A stretch of 23,370 bases of DNA from Prorocentrum cordatum (lineage: Eukaryota > Sar > Dinophyceae > Prorocentrales > Prorocentraceae). The number at the start of each line of letters is the position of its first letter. The stretch's first letter is position 1. Under the pieces are notes generated by a model. It was not told where the DNA came from. It saw only the letters and a list, made by a program, of their open reading frames with translations, and made no database searches. Positions 16,908 to 23,370 of this stretch are shown one piece after another. The DNA is taken from positions 70,001-93,370 of the forward strand of contig CAUYUJ010002105.1 in assembly GCA_963575745.1 (NCBI GenBank), given 5' to 3'. A program made the position numbers and the translations under genes.

Positions 16908-17262
16908 AGCCGTGCGGTGACGGACCGCATGGTGACCTCGGGACCTCCAGCGACCTCACCGCGCGGTCCGTCACCGCACGGTCTGGGGACGCCCTGGTCG
17001 CCCGAGGCGTCCTCGGAGAACGGCCCGAGTCCCAAAACCGTGCGGTGACCACGAATCCCCACTGACTCACCACGCTTGCCCTCCTCCGCCTGTTCGGTTC
17101 CGGGCCCCAGCCCAGTTCTCCAGCGGTCGTTCGGGGCGATCCGGGAAGCCCCGGAACGCTCTCGACGAGAACGCCCCCAAGAACCAAGGAACACGTCCGA
17201 ACACCTACGGCACCGTGGTGTGGTCACCGCTCCGCGTGGGGGCCCCCGATGATCGGGGGCGG
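16908..17262. repeat. Dispersed GC-rich repeat, copy 2 (partner 144-346)
   Basis: Block-by-block match to copy 1, with an extra ~120 bp at 17079-17209 that contains a short GEAQ-like piece (CCCCGGAACGCTCTCGACGA). It ends GGTGTGGTCACCGCTCCGCG against GGTGTGGTCACCACCCCGTT in copy 1. Confidence 0.7.
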
Positions 17263-17705
17263 CGGGACTCCCGCCTCCGGCAGCCGGAGAACGCTGGCGG
17301 CCGTGGGGAAGAGCCGGCACTCCTGCCCGAGGACGCTCATGGTCGGGGAGCGCTCCCCGGAGGTCACGGCTCCTGGCGGGGGTGGCGGCGGCTCAGGAGG
17401 GGAGGGGGAGGGGGAGGGGGGGGCGGAGGAGGAGGAGGAGGCGGAGGAGGAGGAGGAGGAGGAGGCGGAGGAGGAGGAGGAGGAGGCGAGGAGGAGGAGG
17501 AGGAGGAGGAGGAGGAGGAGAGGAGGAGGAGGAGGAGGAGGCGGAGGCGGAGGCGGAGGTGGAGGAGGAGGAGGAAGAGGGCCATTCTGGCCCCTGCAGG
17601 GGGCAGGGCGCTCCCAAACATCTGCGGAAAGAGACCGGCGGCCCGTTGGCGCCGCCGCCATTGGCGGCGCGCGCACCAACGTGTACAACAACAACGACAA
17701 CACCC

Positions 17706-17736
<31 letters not shown>

Positions 17737-18178
17737 CAACAACAGCAACACCAACAACACCAGCAACAATACCACCGACACCAACAGCAGCACCATCTGC
17801 AACAACACTATTAACAATAGCAGCAACAACATCAGCAACAACACTAACACCAACAACACCAACAACACCATCACCACCAAACACACCACCACCATAACAA
17901 ACAACAACACCAACCACATGAAGGTGAACAGCGGAGAGACGGTGATCACATGGGAGAGGAAGGTCATCTACCAGCTGACCAACCACAAGCTGGACGTCCA
18001 CAACATCGGCTACGAGGCCTACTCATCTCGATGGAGACTCATGGCAATATGCCGAGACCATACCCACATAAAGAAATATGAACCGATGCGACTCTCAAAA
18101 GAACGGGCTACCTCATCCGGCACGGGCTACAACCACACCTTAACGACATCGTGGCCATCGCTACGACCGCCTTCATGA
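17249..18178 (+). CDS. Hypothetical triplet-rich open frame, Glu/Arg/Gly then Asn-rich
   Basis: A single plus frame stays open for 309 codons. It passes through a GGA array (17392-17580), a unique stretch, an (A/C)-only AAC/ACC/CAGC tract (17686-17915) read as Asn/Thr/Ser, and a non-repetitive tail. The tail starts at an ATG (17918) and includes ETVITWERKVIYQLTNHKLD, then VHNIGYEAYSSRWRL. Composition of the first half of the tail is coding-like. No domain was recognised. The tail alone (17918-18178, 86 codons) is the most plausible coding part. The whole may be only a chance frame through repeats. Confidence 0.3.
17392..17580 (+). repeat. (GGA)n polypurine array
   Basis: About 190 bp of GGA/GAG with GGC interruptions. 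Confidence 0.95.
17686..17917. repeat. (AAC/ACC/CAGC)n A/C-rich tract
   Basis: The strand is almost free of G and T apart from scattered AGC and ATC triplets. Triplets of the form A-A/C/G/T-C dominate over ~230 bp. It is the only such tract in the window. Confidence 0.9.
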
Positions 18179-18303
18179 CGGCGTCTACAGAACGGAATGA
18201 GCTGCGTAATGTGCAGCCTGAGGAAGAGCTGAGTTGCGTAACTGGCAACCCAAGAACGACACAAAGTACGCCACCAAGACCGACACCAGGAACGACACGA
18301 CCG

Positions 18304-18400
18304 GAAATACCGAAAGGGTTACTAAGTATGTCGTCGTGAGGGTGCGGGCTGACAACGGCCGCACCGCCTACGACGAATAGTACAACGAATGTGTTCGAGA
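18304..18400 (+). pseudogene. Possible retroelement integrase DNG-motif relic
   Basis: One plus frame reads TERVTKYVVVRVRADNGRTAYDE, then a TAG, then YNECVREP. Retroviral and copia-type integrase cores typically have a run such as R-A/S/T-DNG-x-E-Y/F...F-C followed by a basic stretch around the second catalytic Asp. The similarity is short, has one extra residue after DNG, contains a stop, and the zinc finger and the other catalytic residues were not found nearby. A chance resemblance is quite possible. Confidence 0.2.
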
Positions 18401-18438
18401 ACCGCCTGTCCTCCTGCGACCCCCTGGGCTACGACCCC

Positions 18439-18467
18439 CTGCGAGCTGAGCCACGAGACGCAGGGCC
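18439..18467 (+). repeat. Left 29-bp direct repeat flanking TIR copy 2
   Basis: CTGCGAGCTGAGCCACGAGACGCAGGGCC in spirit: it differs at a single position from 18603-18631. It abuts the TIR element. Confidence 0.8.
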
Positions 18468-18468
18468 G

Positions 18469-18592
18469 GGCCATCGCTCGGACGTCCATTCCCCGTACTT
18501 TTTTCGGTTTCGTGTGGTTTCTTCGCCAAGTGATCAAGGATGCTCCTCGATGGTCCTCGCCGAAGGCAAAATGCACACGTCCGAGCGATGCC
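18469..18592. mobile_element. Small TIR element (MITE-like), copy 2
   Basis: The ends GGCCATCGCTCGGACGT and ACGTCCGAGCGATGCC are inverted repeats. The interior shares ATCAAGGATGCTCCTCGATG and GTCCTCGCCGAAGG with copy 1, but the left interior differs (CGTACTTTTTTCGG insertion-like difference). It is bracketed by a 29-bp direct repeat (18439 and 18603) with one mismatch. Confidence 0.65.
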
Positions 18593-18602
18593 AGGACGAG
18601 GA

Positions 18603-18631
18603 CTGCGAGCCGAGCCACGAGACGCAGGGCC
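18603..18631 (+). repeat. Right 29-bp direct repeat flanking TIR copy 2
   Basis: One mismatch against 18439-18467. Ten bases separate it from the right TIR end. It may be an unusually long target duplication, or the element may lie between two units of the surrounding minisatellite. Confidence 0.8.
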
Positions 18632-18639
18632 GCGAGCGC

Positions 18640-19800
18640 CACCCGCGGCACCGCGAGAGCTGCAGGCTGCGCTGCGAGAGGGCCACACGCCGAGCCCCGA
18701 GAGCCACGGCCAGCAGTCTACTGCAGGACCCGCCCGCCCCGCTGCGGGGGCCCCCTGCCGAGCCGCGAGGGCCACCAAACGGAGCCACGAGGACCGCACG
18801 CGGAGCCACGAAAGCCACAAGCAAGACCCCACGATCTACAGTGAGAACGTATAGCAAGGACGGGTGGTAAGGACGCGAGACCCTTGGAGGCCGAGGTTGG
18901 GATTTGTTGGGCGGCGGCCTGAGAGGCTGGCCAGGGGAAACAGCAAAGGACGGGCCGCAGAGGCAAGAACACATGGGTACCCTAGAAAAGGCGCGCGTCC
19001 TTACTATGCGCGTTGACTGTACCAACTGAACCACGGGGACCGCGCGCGGCGCTGCGAGGGTCACCAGCTGAGCCTCGAGGACCACGAGCCGAGCTGCCGC
19101 AGGCACCATCATCTGTGCCACGAGGACCGCAGGCACAGCCACGCGAGCTACGAGGGCCACCTGCTGTGCTTCCAGGGTCACGGTCAGAACTACGCGGACT
19201 ACAAGACACCCTATCTTACCCTCATGTAGAACGACTAGGGCGACGAACTAAACGGCAAGGACCAGACGCAGAACTCCGCGACCCACCAGCTGAATTACGA
19301 GGACCACAATCTACGAACACCTCCCGCAGACCTACCAGGGCGACGAGCTGAACTGCAAGGACCACCTGCTGAGCAAGGACATCCACCAGCTGAGCTACGA
19401 GGACCACGTGCTGAGCTACTGGGACCACGCGCTGAGTTACCAGGGCACACACAGGCAACACAGGCAGGGCTCCGATGACCGCCAGCTGAACTACGAGAGC
19501 TACGAGGGCCACCTGCTGAGCTACCAGGGCCACAACCAGAGCTTCGCGGACTACAGGGAGAACTGCAAACACCTTCTGCAACATTGCTAGGGCGACGAAC
19601 CGAACTGCAAGGCCCAGCTGCAGACCTCCGGGAGCCACCAGCTCAGCTACAAAGGCCATCTGCGGAAAGCCACAATTGGAACTACGCGGGAAACAAACAA
19701 CATTACGAATGCCTCCCGTAAACATACCAAGGCGACGAGCTGAAATGCAAGCGCGACCAGGGCAACCACATGAGCTACGAGAACCACCAGCATAACTAGT
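18640..19800 (+). repeat. Decayed 21-bp coding-type minisatellite
   Basis: Units such as GAGCTACGAGGACCACGTGCT (19392), then GAGCTACTGGGACCACGCGCT, then GAGTTACCAGGGCACA show exact 21-bp spacing. Diverged units extend left to about 18640 and right to about 19800. In one frame the clearest part reads LSYEDHVLSYWDHALSYQG, and a near copy of SYEGHLLxxQGHxQxxADY occurs at 19146-19202 and 19499-19556. Stops break the long frame. It could descend from a gene for a heptad-type repeat protein; no family is recognised. Confidence 0.6.
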
Positions 19801-19821
19801 CGGACTACAAGAACATTCTGA

Positions 19822-20103
19822 AGTCCTTGTACACAAAGGACTACGTCAAAGGGTGCCAGCTTGCGGAATCGGGCTGAAAGGCCAGCAGCGCCACAATGGC
19901 CTCGAAGGTACTTTGGGCACGTGGGAAACCATCACCGAGCGTTGGGCATTCAGATCGGGATCGACGGCCATTCGCGTAAAGAGTACGCCGAGCCCGTCGA
20001 CAAGTACCCCGAGACGCTGCTCGCCGTCATGTTCCAAGAGAAGGAGCGAGCCTACCAAAATCACGCTCCGATCCACAACGACTACGTGCTCGAGCGCTTA
20101 TAG
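19822..20103 (+). pseudogene. BTB/T1 (KCTD-like) tetramerisation domain fragment
   Basis: From 19948 the frame reads IQIGIDGHSRKEYAEPVDKY, then PETLLAVMFQEKERAYQ, then APIHNDYVLERL and a TAG at 20101-20103. The start of BTB_2/T1 domains (potassium-channel tetramerisation and KCTD proteins) is typically hydrophobic-x-hydrophobic-x-V-G-G, about 11 residues, then TL..YPET.LA.MF, then a GxYFIDRD-like segment. Spacing from the first Ile to MF is 29 residues, as expected. Third positions are almost all G/C. The domain stops after about 50 of ~90 residues. In a second frame upstream (19853-19945), GLKGQQRHNGLEGTLGTW resembles a short NG..G motif often fused to protist proteins. Either an exon or a relic with a frameshift is possible. 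Confidence 0.45.
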
Positions 20104-20240
20104 GACCTCGCAGCTTCTGGAGGCCAGTCATGGGGTACACAATTCTTCCCAAAATGTTCAAGGACGAACGCCTCTTCGACATTAGTCTACTAGTTATGGC
20201 GAGACCGACCTACCTGAAACCAATGCTTTTCTTATGGCGA
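20104..20240. other. Spacer between BTB relic and split repeat
   Basis: No feature recognised. It might be intron if the BTB fragment is an exon, but no paired splice sites were identified. Confidence 0.3.
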
Positions 20241-20540
20241 GTCCACAAGAAACGCCCACAAGAAACGCAACCCTGCGACCCCCAGGCGTCCATGAACTTT
20301 TGGTGTGGGAACGTCACGCTCTCCACGACAAAACCATCGAGATCAAAGAAACCCACGGCACACTGGAGGCAAGCAGGAGGAGGAGGCGGAGGAGGGGAAG
20401 GAGGAAGAGGAGGAGGGAGGAGGGAGGAGGAAGAGGAGGAGGAGGAGGAGGAGGAGGAGGAGGAGGAGGAGGAGGAGGAGGAGGAGCAGGAGGATGGGGA
20501 GGAGAAGGGGGGGTGGAGGAGGAGGGCGGGTGGAGGAGGA

Positions 20541-20571
<31 letters not shown>

Positions 20572-21105
20572 GAGGAGGAGGAGGAGGAGGAGGAGGGAGG
20601 AGGGAGGAGGGAGGAGGAGGAGGAGGAGGAGGGAGGAGGAGGAGCAAGAGGAGGGGGAGGAGAAAGGGGGGTGGAGGAGGAGGGCGGGTGGAGGAGGGGG
20701 GGGGGGGAGGAGGAGGAGAGGAGGAGGAGGAGGAGGAGGGGAGGAGGAGGAGGAGAGGAGGAGGAGGAGGAGGAGGCGGAGGAGGAGGAGGAGGAGGAGG
20801 AGGCGGAGGAGGAGGAGGAGGAGGAGGAGGAGGAGGAGGAGGAGGAGGAGGAGGAGGAGGAGGAGGAGGGAGGAGGGAGGAGAGAGGAGGAGGAGGAGGA
20901 GGAGGAGGAGGAGGAGGAGGAGGAGGAGGAGGAGGAGGAGGAGGAGGTGGAGGAGGAGGAGGAGGCGGAGGAGGAGGAGGAGGAGGAGGAGGAGGAGAGG
21001 AGGAGGAGGGGGGGAGGAGGAGGAGGAGGAAGAGGGGGAGGAGGAGGAGAAGGAAGAGGGGGAGGAGGGTGCTTCTTGGCATGGGTCTCCACTGTGCTGA
21101 ATGCC
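20241..21105 (+). repeat. Dispersed repeat copy split by a GGA array
   Basis: 20241-20377 matches 14027-14168 (ACCCTGCGACCCCCAGGCGTC, TTTTGGTGTGGGAACGTC, CACTGGAGGCAAGCAGG). The repeat resumes at 21068 (GGTGCTTCTTGGCATGGGTC) after about 690 bp of GGA triplets. In the 14-kb copy the two halves are adjacent (AAGCAGGGTGTTTCTTGG). The array therefore arose inside this copy, at a purine-rich seed. Confidence 0.7.
20375..21068 (+). repeat. Longest (GGA)n polypurine array, about 694 bp
   Basis: Almost purely purine, with GGAGGGAGG and GGCGGAGG variants. Higher-order blocks occur: GGGGGGTGGAGGAGGAGGGC, GGGTGGAGGAGG appears at about 20507 and about 20668. Several hundred-residue open frames across it in all directions are artefacts. 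Confidence 0.97.
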
Positions 21106-21253
21106 TGGGACGCATGACGTCTACAGTGCTACGCATAAGGCACGCCGTGTACAATGTAATACGCGCAAGGTGCGCCGCCCTCGGTGCGACAACTGCGACA
21201 GCTTTTGAGAGGCCCGGCCGCTCCCTCCCACCTTTCCTCTCTTTCCTCGGTGG
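21106..21253. other. Spacer
   Basis: No feature recognised. Confidence 0.4.
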
Positions 21254-21440
21254 GCCTCGGGAGGGTTTAGGTCGGAGAGTGGGTGGCCTTTCTTCTTCTC
21301 CTCCTCCTCCTCCTCCTCCTGCTCCTCCTCCTCCTTTTCCTCCTCCTCCTCCTCCTCCTCCTCCTTCTCCTCCTCTCCTCACTCCTGAGGATGGTTTAAG
21401 TCGGAGAATGGGTGGCCTTTTTTCTCCTCCTCCCCCCCCC
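21254..21440 (+). repeat. Duplicated cassette: GTTTARGTCGGAGARTGGGTGGCCTTT plus TCC array
   Basis: GGTTTAGGTCGGAGAGTGGGTGGCCTTTC (about 21265) and GGTTTAAGTCGGAGAATGGGTGGCCTTTT (about 21393) lie ~128 bp apart. Each leads into a TCC array (21294-21385 and 21424-21437, the second short). Unique lead-in and array were duplicated together. Confidence 0.85.
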
Positions 21441-21534
21441 CTTTCGGAACGGGTTGGGCCTACTCCGTCCCCAGCTGCGCCCGCGCGCGTCGGGCGCGGA
21501 GCAGCGTCCAGGGGAAACCGCAGAGGCGGCTGCC

Positions 21535-21660
21535 AGAGAAGAGGATGAGGAAGGTGAGAAATCGAGGACGGGGATGAGGATCGAGGATCGAGGAGGATGA
21601 GGACCGTGAAGGATGACGAATGATGGATGATCGAGGAGGATGAGGAAACCGGGGGAAACC
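21535..21660. repeat. Degenerate GAGGATGAGGA / GATCGAGGA repeat
   Basis: ATCGAGGA and GGATGAGGA recur irregularly across ~120 bp. Purine-rich and not coding. Confidence 0.7.
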
Positions 21661-22374
21661 TGGGGGGGCGCCTCCCTGTCCCTGCAGTCGAGCTGCTGCC
21701 GTAAAGAACGCGGAGTAAAGAGCGGAGCTCCATTTGGGCCCCGGAAGCTCCTGGGCGCACGAGGAGCGCCGGGAGGAACACCCATGGAAGGAGCTGCAAG
21801 AAATAGCGAGCGAGCCACCTGCGAACAAGAGCTGTCTCTCATTTCGGCGTCGTGACTGTGGACGGGGGGGGTGCACCGCGCGCGGTGCACCGCCGATAGA
21901 TCGGCGACAAGCCCCCAAGCTCCGCCGATCGTATTGCCGTGAACTCAGTTTGATTCGATATCACGTGGGCCAAATTTGCCCTGGTGGTCTCCGACATGAC
22001 TTAAAGAAACAACTGGAATGATTAGAGGAAGCGGAGCTCACGCGCGAAAACACGGCGACATTACGCGGCGGCTCTTACGCGGGACGCCAGCGCGGCGTGC
22101 TGCCTTGGAAACGATGGCGTACAGACGCGACCTCACGCGGACAGCACTCGCGCCAGTGTTCGCGCAGTGGGAGCCGTCTCTCTTACGTCGCCCAAAAAGG
22201 TACCACCCCCCGTCGTTGCCCCTTTGATGCCACGGCTCCTCGCAGTGCGGCGGCATCCAGCCACGTCGGCTCCAGGTGGTCGGTCCTGCCGACCTCTCGG
22301 AGCAGGGCGAGTTGAGACAGCTGCAGCTCAAAACCGGTCCCTGGACTCGAGCAGGGATCGACCGTCCCGCCATT
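21661..22374. other. Spacer with GC palindromes, no gene recognised
   Basis: Short overlapping frames on both strands show no domain. The only distinct items are the 22-bp palindrome at 21870 and a following CGCCGA-TAGA-TCGGCG dyad at 21891-21906. Confidence 0.4.
21870..21891. repeat. Perfect 22-bp palindrome
   Basis: GGTGCACCGCG-CGCGGTGCACC is self-complementary over all 22 bp with no loop. A protein-binding dyad or a chance GC palindrome are both possible. Confidence 0.95.
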
Positions 22375-22551
22375 CCTATAGGCCTACCACGAAACGTTTT
22401 TAGAACCCACAAACGTTCGAACAACAAAAACGATGTTCTTAGAACATAAACCCGATGTGTGAAAACAAGACAATCCCAGCCGGACATCTTCTCAGAACAT
22501 TTCGTGCAGACCACATAAGGTTCTTCGAGCATTCTTTGGTAGGCCTATGGG
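22375..22551. mobile_element. Possible small TIR element, AGGCCTACCA ends
   Basis: CCTATAGGCCTACCA at left faces TGGTAGGCCTATGGG at right. In both arms AGAACC follows at the same 12-nt distance from CCTACCA (reading the right arm on the minus strand). The interior is AT-richer (ACGATGTTCTTAGAACATAA, with ATGTTCTTAGAACAT an internal dyad). 177 bp, no coding capacity, so non-autonomous if mobile. Confidence 0.45.
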
Positions 22552-22652
22552 CGAGCTGGGACGCCTCGCCACTGCTTGACGGACCCCCGCCAGGGCCTCA
22601 GTGCACCCGTCTTCCGAGCTGCGCTCCGCCGTGGCGCCGAGGGGGCCCCCCT

Positions 22653-22821
22653 CGGGGATGGACAGAACCCCCTTTAGTAAAACGTGGTTTAGTGAAAACG
22701 ACCTCGGGCCCAAACCTGGCGGGCGCAAGGCTGGAAAATGACGGCCGCGGCGCCCTCTCGAGAACTGAAAACGGACAATTCACTAATCGACGTGTCAGGG
22801 TGGGGGTTCTGTCCATCCCCG
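22653..22821. mobile_element. Small TIR element, CGGGGATGGACAGAACCCCC ends
   Basis: The left end CGGGGATGGACAGAACCCCC (22653-22672) is an exact reverse complement of 22802-22821. Similarity continues inwards (ACGTGGTTTAGTGAA on the left, ACGTCGATTAGTGAA on the right read from the minus strand) and outwards. A further copy of the end starts at 23348. Confidence 0.65.
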
Positions 22822-22925
22822 ACCCCCTCCGTAAGGCCGGAAGCCGTGGCCTCGGCCGGCCTTCTCTCCCGGAGAAACCTTGTAGGTGGCGCGGGTGCCG
22901 TTCTGGCTGATCTGCGCCTGCGCCT
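22795..22925 (-). CDS. Coding-like C-terminal segment (possible last exon)
   Basis: The minus frame reads EAQAQISQNGTRATYKVSPG, then EKAGRGHGFRPYGGGRGWTEPPP and a stop. Third positions are G/C-rich and composition is balanced, ending in an RGG-like tail. CCTCCACAG just upstream on the minus strand could be a splice acceptor. The last ten codons are contributed by the right arm of the TIR element at 22653-22821. No family was recognised. Confidence 0.3.
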
Positions 22926-22983
22926 CCTGTGGAGGCCTCCCAGATGGGGTCGGAGCACACGGTGTCGGAAGCTCGCGCCGCTT

Positions 22984-23116
22984 CGCCGATGCATCGGCGA
23001 TGCATCGACGATGCACCGGCGATGCATCGTCCACGTCGGCGATGCATCGGCGATGTCGACGCGAAGCGCATCGGGCTACACATCGAGCCGCTTCGTCGAT
23101 GCATCGGCGATACGGC
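22984..23116. repeat. 11-bp palindromic tandem repeat GATGCATCGGC
   Basis: Units at about 22988, 22999, 23010, 23021, 23041 and 23052, and again at about 23097-23110. The core CGATGCATCG is itself a 10-bp palindrome. Met-His-Arg-Arg-Cys-Ile-type translations on both strands are by-products. Confidence 0.85.
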
Positions 23117-23168
23117 GCGATCCTCCGGCCCCGCCTACTCCGACCCCACCTAGGAGGCCTAGAGCAGG

Positions 23169-23260
23169 AGCTCCGCGTAGATGTCTTGGATCGCCGCTGG
23201 ACCCCCGGGGCGGCGCCGCCAGGGGGGCCCAGCGCCGATCCGAGAAGTCCGCGCGGAGCT
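23169..23260. mobile_element. Foldback element 3 (short-headed copy)
   Basis: The arms AGCTCCGCG..G..GTCTTGGATCG.CGCTGG at left and CCCAGCGCCGATCCGAGAAG..CGCGGAGCT at right are inverted repeats, related to elements 1 and 2. The head is reduced to GGCGGCGCCGCC. Same family, with the two-hairpin head collapsed. Confidence 0.7.
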
Positions 23261-23347
23261 ACGAAAATCTGAGCCTGTCCAGTTTTTTCTTCTTTGTAAG
23301 GAGCGCGGGCGCCAAGATGGCCCGAGAGGGCCCCAGTAGGGGATGAT

Positions 23348-23370
23348 AGGGGATGGACAGAACTCCCTTT
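23348..23370 (+). mobile_element. Start of another CGGGGATGGACAGAAC TIR element, cut by window end
   Basis: GGGGATGGACAGAACTCCC followed by TTT matches 22654-22675 with one mismatch in the end repeat. The rest lies beyond the window. Confidence 0.5.

Noticed and set aside
17224-17967. Minus frame with a long Val/Leu-rich hydrophobic stretch resembling a membrane protein
   Set aside because: It is the antisense of the AAC/ACC tract and GGA array, so the hydrophobic run is a by-product of the repeats.
21264-21272. GGGTTTAGG as telomeric sequence
   Set aside because: A single occurrence in a duplicated cassette, with no tandem TTTAGGG.
20130-21799. Very long open frames (400-600 codons) through the GGA array
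   Set aside because: They are poly-Gly, poly-Glu, poly-Arg, poly-Pro or poly-Ser in different frames of the same triplet array, with no unique protein content beyond the flanking repeat.
22433-22447. ATGTTCT-T-AGAACAT as a steroid-receptor-type response element
   Set aside because: Such receptors are animal proteins and the window is not animal-like. It is better explained as part of the dyad inside the 22375-22551 element.

Overview
The window looks like nuclear DNA of a large, GC-rich, repeat-laden eukaryotic genome. The best guess is a dinoflagellate, and a high-GC lineage such as Prorocentrum would fit. This is inference. It rests on coding-like patches with almost entirely G/C third positions, on protein relics (an SF1 helicase C-terminus, a BTB/T1 tetramerisation fragment) of kinds that I recall being frequent in dinoflagellate genomes, on the lack of any prokaryotic operon layout, and on very long GGA/TCC arrays. 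A run of exactly 100 N (1896-1995) shows it is a scaffold. No complete, confidently intact gene is visible. Most long open frames are stop-free only because they cross GGA/TCC, CCG or C-rich repeats.

Layout. 1-2300: a dispersed GC-rich repeat, a ~101-bp C-rich satellite ending in the assembly gap, then TCC and GGA arrays around one copy of a dispersed element here called the GEAQ element. 2300-5200: decayed minisatellites, a second GEAQ copy with a relative at 4370, and GAC/GTC-rich duplications. 5400-7600: a large GGA array, a minus-strand coding-like patch with a basic nuclear-localisation-like motif, and more simple repeats. 7746-10960: a two-block segmental duplication carrying an 89-bp tandem satellite and two copies of an SF1 helicase C-terminal relic. 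11150-13100: compound microsatellite, inverted tracts of a TCTGAG-type minisatellite, a small terminal-inverted-repeat (TIR) element and a perfect 20-bp hairpin. 14000-17300: further GEAQ copies and two of three copies of a foldback element with a long stem and two small hairpins at its head. 17250-20110: a triplet-rich open frame, a possible integrase relic, a second TIR copy flanked by a long direct repeat, a decayed 21-bp coding-type minisatellite, and a BTB/T1 relic. 20240-21110: a dispersed repeat split by a ~690-bp GGA array. 21250-23370: duplicated TCC cassettes, palindromes, two more small TIR elements, an 11-bp palindromic tandem repeat and the third foldback element.

The relics do not form a pathway. 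The coherent story is repeat biology: several small families with multiple copies in one 23-kb window, folded or palindromic structure in many of them, and arrays that have grown inside older repeats. The most distinctive item is the three-copy foldback family with a conserved three-way-junction fold.
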